Source: Cristatella mucedo
Taxonomy: Eukaryota > Bryozoa > Phylactolaemata > Cristatellidae
Assembly (NCBI GenBank): GCA_009760855.2
Contig: WPIO01000027.1
Span: 4,160,501 to 4,224,500 of the forward strand
Length of the DNA: 64,000 nucleotides
Reading direction: 5' to 3'
Part shown: positions 1 through 11,600 of the stretch, piece after piece
How the letters are laid out: each line of letters starts with the position of its first letter
Position numbering within the stretch: position 1 is the first letter of the stretch
Position numbers and translations under genes: made by a program
Notes under the pieces: generated by a model
The model's input: only the letters and a program-made list of their open reading frames with translations
What the model was told of the DNA's origin: nothing
Databases searched by the model: none

Positions 1-100
1 GGACGGTGGTAGAGCACGACAGCGATCAAAGATGCCCATACCGTAATATAGAGTCATTGTCGTTGGCATTGTGCAGTTGTATTCCTAGTTTATGAATCCC

Positions 101-812
101 AGAGGTTTGACCACGTGTCTCCTTTGCTAAATGAGCTAGGAAGGCTTCCGGTTGATCAACGGATACAGAGCAAAGTTCTTAGGGTGACCCACAAGGCCCA
201 CCTCGGCTTGGTTCCTCCATACCTAGCTGAACTGCTGCACCAGTGTCAGCCTCGTCGTGCCCTCAGGTCCTGTATGGGCAATAAATTAGCTGTTCCATTC
301 CTCCGCTTAAAGACCGTTGGTTACAGACGCTTACCTCTGCAGGTCCTAGACAGTAAAACCTCCACGATTCATACGCAACGAAACTACTCTCCTGCTGCCG
401 ACCGTAGCACATCCTTATCAGCGATCCTGAGCTGTTACTTCCATGCTACTCACTATCTCAACTGCTCTCCTCTCTCTGCTATGCTTCCCACTTTTTCTTC
501 GTTGCTTGTGATGAGGTATGTTGGCTACCGAATGCGTACCAAAAGCCGCTTTAATAAATAAAAATAAATGAAATTCATTTATATAGCGCCCCAAGAGAAC
601 TTAATCTCTATTCAGGCGCTTCAAATATGCCTCGGGGCTCGAGCCCACGACCTCAGCCAGACCTTGGTCGTGGCGAGCACCTTAACCGCTTGACCAAACC
701 AGCTCGGCTTAGGCTGCGAATGCGCTATACAGAGCTCTCCAGCGAAACACGAACATAGTCTTTGTGGAGTTACAAGCGGAGATACATATATTCCAGAGCC
801 CTAGAGATTAAA
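101..812 (+). mobile_element. LINE-B fragment (CR1/L2-like RT C-terminus), interrupted by a SINE
   Basis: A decayed copy of the reverse-transcriptase thumb/C-terminal region: [39 protein letters not shown] and NKLAVPFLRLKTV are readable. The 3' untranslated part (GGCTACCGAATGCGTACC...) stops at about 554, where an S2 SINE is inserted, and resumes at about 707 (AGGCTGCGAATGCGC...) up to GGAGATACAT near 806. The copy is 5'-truncated and frameshifted. Confidence 0.85.
555..706 (-). mobile_element. S2 tRNA-derived SINE nested in LINE-B
   Basis: On the minus strand it starts with a tRNA-like head: box A TGGTCAAGCGG and box B GGCTCGAGCCC about 45 bp on. The tail has AGAGATTAAGTTCTCT followed by GGGGCGCTATATAAATGAA. 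It splits the 3' part of the LINE-B copy at 101-812; CGCTT before and GGCTT after resemble a short target-site duplication. Confidence 0.8.
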
Positions 813-864
813 CGCTTGCAGCATCAGCTATTGGCGTACAACACACCAGTGCAAAACCCGAAGT

Positions 865-985
865 AGCAACTCCTGGGTCTTAGCCCAGGGGTAATGTGAT
901 CGTACTTCCCGAACGTCGGTCGTGGATCTTGCAGCAGGCAATCCCTTTTTTGCCCACTGCAAGCGGGATTGTAGCCCCTAAGGTT
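865..985 (+). mobile_element. degenerate S1-type SINE
   Basis: CTTAGCCCAGGGGTAA resembles a box A, GTCGGTCGTGGATCTTGCA stands in for the box B region, and the downstream CAATCCC..TTTGCCCACTGCAAG..GATTGTAGCCCCTAAGG stretch follows the S1 layout seen at 54020. It is too diverged for exact ends. Confidence 0.45.
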
Positions 986-1101
986 CTTTTCCAATGCGCA
1001 AATGAGGTTGCTAAGCTTTAATTTACTTTTAACTCAAAGGTCAACTGACTCACAATAATAACAGATATCTAGTTCGTAAGGTCTAAATTATAGATTACGA
1101 C

Positions 1102-1340
1102 ACATCCGGTAGCCGTCCTAAGCTGCTGCTTTTAAGTTACTTACTATCGCAACTGCTCTCCTGACTCAGCTACGCTTCCCACTTTCTCTTTGTTTCGTGA
1201 GCTGAAGTATGTTGGCTACCAAATGCGCACCGAAAGCCTTTTAGGCTGTGAGTGCGCTATACAAAACTTTCCTGTATAACACCCACGTAGTCTTTGTGGC
1301 TTTGCGGAGTTGCAGACGGAGATACATTACATTACATGAC
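1102..1340 (+). mobile_element. LINE-B 3' end
   Basis: Matches the 3' region of other LINE-B copies: AGCCGTCCTAAGCTGCTGC, GTATGTTGGCTACCAAATGC, GCACCGAAAGCC, and the final GACGGAGATACATTACATTA tail. Strongly 5'-truncated, with no open frame left. Confidence 0.8.
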
Positions 1341-2089
1341 TTTAGGAACCACTAATAATTCTCTAATATTGCTATGACCTAACCGATTCAGCATGCACAT
1401 GCCTCACCGGGCCTGTAGCAACCGCTGGCTCCCCAATTGCTTGTCAGCTGCGAGATCAATCTCTCTCGATGTCAGATATACGCCCGAACTTGTTGCGATT
1501 TGCAATCCGTCTTGTTGCGACAGGCAAAGGCACTTCCCTCCCACAGCGTGGGCCAATAGATACATCTATCTTTTCCATAAAGAATTTTTCTCAAATACCT
1601 AAAGACTAAATCCTAAACCCTAAGACCTAACTCAAAACCCAAAAACAAAAATCAAAAACAAATTAAAATCAAACCTGTAAACCATAAGCCGTAGCCGCCA
1701 AAACATACAACCTGTAAATAAAACGTGTTTATACAACGTAAATATAAACATACGCTGGCGAATGTATCCAATAGCCTGCTACGAGTATCGTGACCATAGC
1801 AGATCTCTAGGGGTATTTAAGCAGACGATGCTGTATTAGCTGAGACACGCAGCGGTCAGGACTTGGGGCTGAGCGCTGCTCGGCTGTGCCGGCTGTACTG
1901 GAGCGGCTGTGGCGCATGGAGAGCGCTGTCAAACATGCGACAGCTTGTGACTGTTTCCTTCTTTGAGTGGCGGTCATTGCTACAGGCATGCGGAACAGAG
2001 CAGTTGGCGTTGGGGGCGGCTGTTTGAGGAGTTCCAGAATCTTAGCTGAGGGCTCCAATAGCTCGCGTATTCAGGGAGAAATGAATTAG
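1341..2089. other. no supported gene; degenerate CCCTAA-like patch
   Basis: Nothing recognisable except an A/C-rich patch at about 1597-1640 containing CCTAAACCCTAAGACCTAAC, which resembles mutated telomere-type repeats but has only three or four imperfect units. The rest is unassigned sequence upstream of the TMEM19 promoter. Confidence 0.35.
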
Positions 2090-2526
2090 TTGGGTATACG
2101 GCGGCTAGTGTTCCGATAGCACCTCGATGATATGCTGAAAATCGGAAATCGCCGGAAGAAGCCGCCGGACCGGAAAGGTTGCAACACCGCCCGGCGGCGC
2201 CGCTGCCGGGCTGCCTAGCGTACGCAGTCTGCACAGTTGACACACAGTCTGCAACGTCAGCACGGCGAGTAGTCCACGAAGTACCAGCTCCAGGGGGAAG
2301 TAAGTTTGATTTTCGCCTTCTCATAGATGCACTGCTCATCCGCAAGTGCGACCCCTATGTAAATAAATCCGAGGCGTAACTCGGGCTGCATCAGCCCACA
2401 TCTCGGGGTGGCGGCGTAAAGTCACCCTGACCGGTAGCCGCGGTGGCTCTGTGCGGTGGGGGGGGGGGTGGTGGTGCGGAGGCCCTCTGTCCGCCGCTCA
2501 GCGTACGTCAGCGATGGGGCTCGGAG
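2090..2526 (+). promoter_or_regulatory. GC- and CpG-rich promoter / 5' UTR region of TMEM19
   Basis: GC content rises sharply over this stretch (for example GCCCGGCGGCGCCGC around 2191-2205) and falls after exon 1. It includes a G run at 2458-2469. Position just upstream of the TMEM19 start makes it the likely promoter. Two open frames on the opposite strand between 1807 and 2345 have no recognisable family similarity and are probably chance open frames in GC-rich sequence. Confidence 0.6.
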
Positions 2527-2638
2527 ATGGGCGCCAGGCTGCAAGCGCTGATTATATCGTTGACGGCACTGAGCGCTCTTACGGCGCCGCTACTTCTGTG
2601 GTACATGTGCATGTTCGGCTACACTAATAAGTTCGACG
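2527..2638 (+). CDS. TMEM19: TMEM19 exon 1 (residues 1-37)
   Basis: ATG followed by a hydrophobic helix at about residues 8-28, ending at GACG before the donor GTAAGC. The donor leaves phase 1. Homologues also begin with a short N-terminus and one membrane helix, but the sequence itself is poorly conserved, so this exon rests on phase, position and hydrophobicity. Confidence 0.75.
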
Positions 2639-5600
2639 GTAAGCTGAGCGCCCTCCTGCGCCCTCTGTCGCAAGTAAGCGACTCGTTCGTAGACGTCCTG
2701 TCCGCACAGCCCTGGCCGTTTGAAGGATTCCGTCAGTGATAAATAGCCTCGGCGAAGCGTCGGAATAAAGCGCAGCTTTCGGTTCAGTGAACGGTCCACG
2801 GATCACGGAGTAATGGTTGTAGGGCCACAGGCTGGGGAGTTGGTAGATAAGAGTCTTTCCCTACGCCTGGATGTGGTTAAACGTAGGGGCAGACACGAGT
2901 CATAAGCTGGGCTGTCGCTAAAAGAGACCAATAGTCTACGGACGTCAGCATTGCCCGCACGCGACGATGACGTCATTCAACCTACCAACAGCTTATTATG
3001 GCTTGCTCATTGACAATCGATATCGATAAGAGGTAGCTGTCGAGCCTAATTAACAGCTAGCGACCATAGCTGGCTCAGTCACTGCATTTCGCTTGCTGAC
3101 ATAAGCTGGCAGCAGGTGCCTTGGCAAAGCCATCAGCACCTCAGTTTTTACCACTCCACTCGTAGGTCCGACACTTGCACACCGATGCTTTTACAGTTGA
3201 GTGAAGTCAGGGAGCTCGGGAAATATGTGGAGCTTGGCTCGCAGTGATGCGCGGCGTCGTATGCTGGTTAGCTCTGCAGATGGTGTTCGGCACTAATAAT
3301 AATAATAATAATAATATTGCACTTGATAAAGCGCCCTCAGAGAACTTAATCTCTTTCTAGGCGCTTTACATTTGCTGCAAAGTGATACGCAATAGAATAG
3401 TAAGTAAAATCATGCTTGAAAAACAAACAAAATGAATAACATGGTTAGGGGTTACATGCACTGGGTCAGCATGCAAATGTGGTTAGTGGCAGCATGAACA
3501 GTGTCAGCACGCATAAGCGCATCGAGGACGAATCACAAGGACCCACTAAATGCTGTCCTAAATAGGTATGTTTTTAAGTTTCTTTTAAATGTGGTCAGGT
3601 CAGGGGATGTTCTGATGCAGGTCGGGAGTTCCAGGCTGTGGGAGCATACGAGCTAAATGCACGGTCTCCAAACGATTTAAGGTTTGTACGAGGTATTTCT
3701 AGACTGTTGGATTCCGAAAAGCGAGTGGTACGATGCTTGGCCTGATGGGGTAGTGTATCTGAAAGATAGGCTGGAGCCATAGAATGAAGAGACCTAAAAG
3801 TGAGCGACAAAACCTTGAAGTCAATCCGTTGCTTGACTGGTAACCAGTGCAGGTCGGCGAGAAGTGGAGTAATGTGGCAACTGCGACGCTCACGACAGAC
3901 AAGCCTAGCTGCAGAGTTTTGCACCAGCTGCAATCGCCTGATCGCACATGCTGGTAGGCCAGTAAGCAGTGAGTTGCAGAAGTCGAGACGAGATGTCACG
4001 AATGCATGGACCAACTTGGACGTGGTATCCTTATCTAAACAAGCCCTAATTTTAGCAATGTTATGAAGCTGAAAATAGGCTGATTTGACTGTGGAGCTGA
4101 TGTGGTCGTCTAACGAGAGGTCGCTTTGGAATATGACACCTAGATTTCGAGCTGATGCAACTGGAGATATGCTGGCAGAGCCAATTTTGAAAGTCAGCCT
4201 TTCCAATTTCTGAATAACACTAGGTTTGCCCATAACTAGTAAGTTAGTTTTATCATCGTTTAGTTTTAGAAAATTTGCTGCCATCCATGATCGGATGTCA
4301 TCAATGCATGCAACAAGTGAGTTGAGAGAATTTGAGGTGCTCGAAGGCTGGGAGGGATCAAAGCAAAGGTACAACTCCCCTCGAGAATCGGTCGCGCAGT
4401 TAGCATTCTTAGTTCCTGCAATAAAATGCCTGCATGTAACCAAGCTGGGGCTGCCTACCGTATCTATCTACAGGTGGACCGTTCTCGGCTGCCTACGTGT
4501 GCAGTGCATCGCATAAATTCACGATCGCTCTTGTTGCTTGCAGTCTTCAGTCTTCCGACCAAAGCATTATTTAAGCTATTTGCTGGCGAAGAGTCAAGGT
4601 TGAATGGTATTATGAGCCGAGCTAAGTCGACACGGTCTTACCCCGGCCGCCGGTGCATGCGGCCAGCACCAGCCTGTTAGCTTGTGTCAGCATTATCTAC
4701 AAATGAGACTTGTAACCCTACTTGTTGAGCCTGAAGCCTCACCCCATAGGCCACCTCTCTGGCGGCTAACGCGAGCTACTCACGCGTCCGTAGTCTTCTT
4801 CTGGAGAAACTGTTGGAAGAAACACGTCCAACGTACTCCACCTGGAAAGGCTCCTTTAGCCCGTGTGGAGATTCTTGTCATTTTTGTAGAGCGGCGCCTG
4901 AGCCCACGGGTAAAGGAAATGTTCCCCGCCACCATTTTGAGAGTCAGAAGTTGATCGCCTTCAGCGCGCGCCTCTCGGCCGGCCTCGGTAGACCAGAGCA
5001 AAAGGAATTTATTGAATCAGCAGCTCTGCAGCTCGTATCGCTGCCAACGAAAAGAATAAGCTGGCCTCTGCTGAAGCTGGCCTCTGGACGTGCAGGCACT
5101 TCACAGTGCAGGTGGTGGGTTCTAGTCCTGATGCAGTCAATTCTGTATCGACATCTTTGCTGCACACAGGAGTAGTAACCGCTGAAAGAGCTCGGTGGCC
5201 GCTGAAAAGTGAGGATGCTGCCCTGCTGAACTCTTACCTTTTTTTTATTTACTTTATTGTCGTTGAATGCATGCCGCGCCATCATTCCATGTGACTTCAT
5301 CCAAGGTAGAGCGGTAGATTCTCTTTGGGGGAAACGCCGACCACAATCGGGCGTTGTGGGCCTAGCGCCGCGTTCCCGTGAGGTGACTTGGACCGTTTGC
5401 TAAGCCTGGGCCGGGGTCCTCCCCGTGGGTAGGAGCGAACTCACCGGCTGCGCTGGTGTCGCGCTCGCGCAGCGAAAGCGGAGCGGAGCACCCCCGAAAA
5501 TAGGACGAATGGAGATACTCCAGCTCTTCCGTCAACGGTAACTTGCGTAGCCATCTTTCACTGGGCCGCGGCGCACGAGCTCCTAGCTCCTAGCTGCAGG

Positions 5601-8600
5601 TCGCGAATTGCGAGCGCCAGTACGGAGTTGGCAAGCGGCTGGGGGTTTCGCGCGTGGAGCATTTAATGTAAACGGCTTTCAGAACTCGGGAAGTCGGACC
5701 TCGAAAGTTCGGGAGCTCGGACTCCATTTTTCCTCCCCTTTATTCCGCGAATGCTAGTGGCTGCTAATTGGTTATCACTGATTGCGGATTTTCGTGTTTA
5801 AATGAGGCATTCCCTTGCAGTCGATTTTGTTGAAAAATACCAACCTTAATAATAATAATACCTTATCAACATGCACCAACCTTATCATCGAAGAGATGTT
5901 TTTCATGCTCAACCGACAGCCGGCAAATCGATGCAGAATCATATGTGGATTCGGCCAAGTCAATGCTTTCGACTTTTTCTACCTAGCAAGCAAGCTGTGT
6001 CCGATAACTATTGCAAATCATTGGATATTTTGTGCTGCTTTAAGTTTTTGCTAAGATCCTTTATTGAGCAAATAAATCACACTTTTAACTGGGTACGTTT
6101 TAGAAGTGATATGAACTCAGATGCTTATCCCACTGCTTATTGAAACGAAATTTTCGCTAATAATCTCGCAGTCGGATTAATGGCATTTTTTGCGGTTTAT
6201 TTGATATCATTCAAGACAAGATTTCCAACGTGAGCCTTTTCCGACACTGATGTTTACTTGTATTGCAGCCTTCGTGAGGCGGCCGGTGTCGCCTAATCGT
6301 ATAGTTGCAGCTATCATTATTCCAGCTATGCTAGTCAACCAATGCTTCAAGTCAAAGGACTTCACGTTTCCTTCAGCTTTGACGGGTAAGCTAATGCGTC
6401 ATTATTACTGCAAAGTAAAGTTTAGCCGATTCAACACCCTCATTTTCCCGGATATAGCGACAGAAGAGCCATAACGGCTATCGTTCCTGCTTGCGCTTGG
6501 CAATAAATAATTGCCTTCTTTAGAACTCTAGTCCACGACGTGGGTTGTGAGAACGAGCATGGCATTTAGTATTCCATGCTAATTTCTAATAGTCAAGGCA
6601 CCGCTGAACTCGCCCAAATTGTCACTATAGCTGGGAGGTAATCAATTTACACCCGCGATGCTAAAATCTGGCGATACAGGCTTGAGGGCTTGCAGTTGTG
6701 GTACTTTTGGTAGATCTTAGTTGCATTGCTACTGGCAGTTTATTGTACAATAGTCGGGTTTTGGCTAACTTAATCTAAGAGAGGCCGTTAGCAGCATTTA
6801 GCATTTACTGTTTTGTTTGATTTTTAGACACTCGCATATCCACTGTGAGCAATGCATGATTGGCATAGGATCGCCACAGAATATTTCAGTGAACATATGA
6901 GATTTTAGCCGTTTTTAAGTGAAATGCTTACTACTAAGGTTCACTGTTCTGGAATTCGCACCAGTTTTTGTGGCCTTCGTGACTCATCGATGTAGCTGCA
7001 TGTCTTGTAAAAAGAGCAAGTATAACCTGCCGGGCAGTCATCGTACGCCAGGTAACCAGTTGCAGCATGCTTCGGCTAAGGCCTGTGTTTCAGTCTCAGA
7101 CTCCTCTCCCCTCGCTCGTCATATGACTCGTCGTGTGACTGCTACGCAAGTGCGTTAGCTTGCTCACAGCGGTAGCACGTAGGAACATGTTGCACAGCTA
7201 GCAGTCCACCGTGCAGTTAATACCCGACAGACGGCTGTCACCAAAACGGGTCACGATTTGAATTTAGCGCATCCGGAGCAGAAGACATGGAGCATTCGAT
7301 CCGTGAGCTGTAGCTGTTACGGTGTCCCGTGAGCAACGTGTTGTCGGCACAATAAATGTTTCTCAAGGCCATCAGTATGGGTAGTAGTTGCATTATTATG
7401 TGCGGTAAAGTCGGCGTATTTCTTTTCGAAAAAGTATCACTTCGACTTTAGAATAGGACTTAGAGCTGCCGGACAGTTTTTTCCATTGACTCAGCCTGCT
7501 AGTTGGCCTGCATAGTCCAAATTTCCGAGAGCTCAGTGTAGGCACGTTTTTGTTTAAAGATAGCAACCGTGTTCAGGTGAGCAGCCTCGTGTAGTTAGCT
7601 GGCTGTAATAGCTGGGAAAATCTAGGACAACTTCGTATGTCCCACTGATGAAGTTAGAAGGCTAGGAACTATGATTTGAGAAGTTTGACCAGTATCTCCG
7701 GTGCCATTATCTGAAGTTTCTCCGTTAGCTGCTCAATTTGAGAGCTGCAAGCGGCAGCATCTACCTGATGGTAGCAGTGGATAGTCAAAGTACTCAAGTT
7801 ATCGGTAATGGAGCAACCATGTAATGCTGTTTGCATGTACCTGTAAGTATGCATCTCTATATATAACTCCACATTGTCATAAATATTAAGAATGTGTTAT
7901 GCCACCATATGTAAAGCTCCTAGAAACGGGTTCAGCTATATAATGGCGCTACATAAGTATCTTATTATTATTTTTATTTTTATTAAGAAGTTTTATCAAG
8001 TTCACTTAAAGCCTAGGCAGCTTTTGATACGTACGCAGTAGCCAGTAGAATCTCATGCAAAAAAGAGACAATAAAGGTGAACTGCTTCAGTGGCCTCATT
8101 TATATAGCGCCAGGAGAGCTGTATCAGTTCTCACTCCTGCTTATTATCTAAAATTCTTGATGCAGCACTTGAACCCGTGACCTGGGTCGTAAAGTGTAAC
8201 CTGGGTCGTAAACACCTTACCCCTAGGCTGACCCCAGGGCGAGAGGCATAGCTGAGTAGGGGAGGGTCGAGTAAGTAAGCAAAAGCAAAGTAGCATCAAA
8301 AGACGGCTGTAAAGGAAGTACCAGAGTCAACCGCAGGAGAGAAGCTGTGCAAGACACGTATGTAAGTTTTGAAGTCTTTGTAAATGCTGTCGTTTATTCT
8401 GACAAGCAAGACCTCCGCTGACTACTGCGGCCAACACTACAGTCTGTTTCACCTGCGGTCGAGCAAACTATGAGGGGCAATTCTGAGAAGTCATTCGCGC
8501 CAGCTGTAATATTCGAAATATTTTCTTATATTGATTTTGCATCATCAGAACTGGCTACGCCAGCAGGCCAGCTACATGTGTTCTATAGACATTGAGAACG

Positions 8601-11600
8601 GGCGAGAATGTAAGATTAGTGCAGTGTGGTCAGCTACGTGTAACATTCCCCACATGAATCCTGCCAAGAATTCACCAGGGCTATAAGTATAGAAATGGTC
8701 ATTAATCCCAACAAGCTTTGCTTTCTTTTTTTGACCAGAATATCGATAATTTTTAAGTTCGACCGTTTCCAATGAGAAAACAGACGGTTTCACGTCTTTT
8801 GGTTCATATCTAGTCAGAAAAATATAGTAATCAAACTAATATATATATATATATATATTAGTTTGATTACTATATATATATATATACACTGGCGCTATAT
8901 AAAATAAGCACATGTGCAGAAATGAATAATTTTTGTATTCAAAATGTACGATATATTGTAAAGTAATGTATTCAAAACCAGTAAATATTGGTGAAAGTGC
9001 TAGCCTTGATCCACTGAGTAAGCTGCATGTGTTGGCCCTGAATTAATCAAGAGAGGAATAAATTATATTTACTTTAAAGAGCATCCTGCAGCCCGTTGTG
9101 CTGCAGATCTTCCCTGTAGTCTACACTAGTAGTCTTTGCGTATTAGCTCACCTATGTTTACTTTATTTCACTCATGAGTGGCAATTTTTTATTGCATGCA
9201 ATTTCGGGCAACAATTTTTCATCTTACCTTCTAAAGCTTTCCTGCAATTCTTGCTGGTGAAATGAGATTCCCATTATTTTTCCTGATCCCCGGAAAGAAT
9301 GCAAAAATATTCCTGGTACGTCTCATATATCGTAGCATGTGTCCACGGGCTACTTGAGTGCCCGTATCTTGGTCAATGGGCCACACGCGGAGCAAAAAGG
9401 GGCCTGATTTTAGGGGTTGCTTGCAGCCTCAGAGCTGCTACGTCACGAAAATGCAGGTATGAAAATTTAAACAAGTAGAACGAAACTAAAGTGGTGAGCG
9501 TAAGGTCCCTGCATCTGAACGGATATTTAAATGAATAAAAACTATAAATAAGGAATATATAAATAATTGCAACGTGTGCTGTATTAGTACTAGTAATAAT
9601 TGTAATTTAATGCGCAGAACAAACTGATAAATAACGTACCTCAAAGACTTCATCTATTAATCAAGAGTAAAGGTAGAAACATCAAACTGTTTAACGCTCT
9701 ATGGGACTATTTGACTACGATTTACTAGTGTGATCGCGCATAAAAAATATATTTCTTAAGAAACATTAGTTTATCTATTTAACACCAGACCTTTGGCCAT
9801 ATTTGTATTTGCAATATTCTGGAAAATTATTAAATAATAATTTTGATTTCTCCTACTCACAAAAGTATTTTGAGGAAATATTGGCCATTTTCTCACCTTT
9901 TGAGGTATACGCAATAGGGAAATAATACTTGCTACCGGTAGCGACGATGCGGTAGGGTTTTAACTGGCACGTGAATTATTACTTAAATGATACATGTTGC
10001 CAACCAGTGGTTAGAATGCAGCAGTGCTTGTGCACCTTTTTTAAGGCAGTGCGGGGTCTTTTCTGGGAGGGATGAACCAGAAGCGGGACCGGGCGGACCA
10101 ATCGTACAGAACGGTAGATATAAGGCACTGCTCTGCTGGATGGACTTAAGCTGGGCTACATTTCCATTCATCACTATGACTTCGCTCTTGTTTTGACGAC
10201 CACAATCATGATGGCCGCTGTGAAAAATGAAATCAGAATCCTTGTTAATGTTTTTATAGCTATCTGCGAGCAGTAGACAGACCGATGCCAAGAGGTCAAT
10301 GCCGATAGTTGTGGGAATAAAATATTGAGGCAGCAGCAATATTGTTGGATGTGATGCTGTCTGATCCTGTACGGTTTTACAGGCTGGGGTACTGTATGAA
10401 AACGGCAGCTTTCCTTTCGCTTCTTCTTTGCCTGCTTATTGTAGCCTGCTGCTGATTTTTAGCTGCTGATCGAAGCTGCCGAAACCCTTAGCCGAGGCAT
10501 TTGATTGAATATGCGTGCCCCATTTTGTCGAGCATAATTTGTGTGCAGACGTTAATATATCTATCTTTCAAACCTCCAGCTTTAATCGTGACATCTATGA
10601 TGACGTTGATCAACTACTGCTTTCTTGCGGCACTACTCACATACTTCGCTATTGGTTCTTGTGCCAGCACGATACATACGAAAGGGGCTGGAGGAATTCA
10701 AAGGTCATTCTACGACGGTAACAATAGTTCAGTCTAGCACAGACTGCTAGATTTTAGAGCAGTATTCTGTCGGTCAGCCGTGCATGTCATCGCCTGAAAT
10801 TCCTATTCACTTCAGCCATTTCTTTTACTGTGGGTTTGGATGTGTGCTGTTCTTAGGGCCGGTCATTGCGATGACCTGTGTTCTGCATTCCTCGCCGGAC
10901 AAAAACGCCCTCCTTCTTGGCGAAAGTTTTACAGTAAGACAAGCATTGCCTATATGTAAACAAGCATGGCCTTTTTGTGCACCAATTATTTCATAATTGC
11001 CTAAAAGTCATTGCTAGCAACGGGTAGGAAGCGTACAGACGTCAATACTTTTCTATACGTTGATCAATGCATAAGCATCAATTTTCCAACAGGCTATTGG
11101 GCCAGAACGACTCGGTATTTCCTGAGTTGTTCAACTTAATTCCGATTACACACAAGTTGAGCTAAGCATTTTAAGGTAGTACGTAAGCAGGCCAAAAGAG
11201 TTTCGTCAAACGAGTTCGACTGCACACTGGGATCGGGATTGAGTGCCAGCCAAAGAAATGTGCCAAAGGCTACGCGATCAGCAGCCAAAGTTTAAGTGTG
11301 GCTGAGGGAATTGATTTAAACCGTGTTTTCGCCAGGATAAAATGCTTGCTGCCGACAAGCGCACACATTTTCTTGGGGTGAATGTGTTAATATTGGAACT
11401 GAGTTACAGCTTTCACAAGACAATAACTACAATAAAAGAGGTAACCCCCTTTTTAAGGGGTCTCGCTAGGACATTACGAGGAAGCCGGAAGTAGGTTTGC
11501 TGCAAGCTTGCCTGATGTCAAGCATTCGCTGTCAGCTTTGTGTTGCTGGGCTGAATACCTCGTCGGCAAGGGTCTTGCCGTGCTCGACCACTATTTGCAG

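Noticed and set aside
2443-2526. Upstream ATG for TMEM19 with a glycine-rich start
   Set aside because: Adds 28 residues with a G run not seen in the family; the ATG at 2527 fits the usual short N-terminus.
3800-4066. Open frame opposite the LINE-A RT (also at 32937, 33222, 52307, 58357, 60700)
   Set aside because: Mirror frames of the LINE-A reverse transcriptase; they recur only because the LINE recurs.
9983-10339. 118-codon minus-strand open frame as a gene
   Set aside because: No domain, no splice-compatible partners, intronic; could be a decayed repeat.
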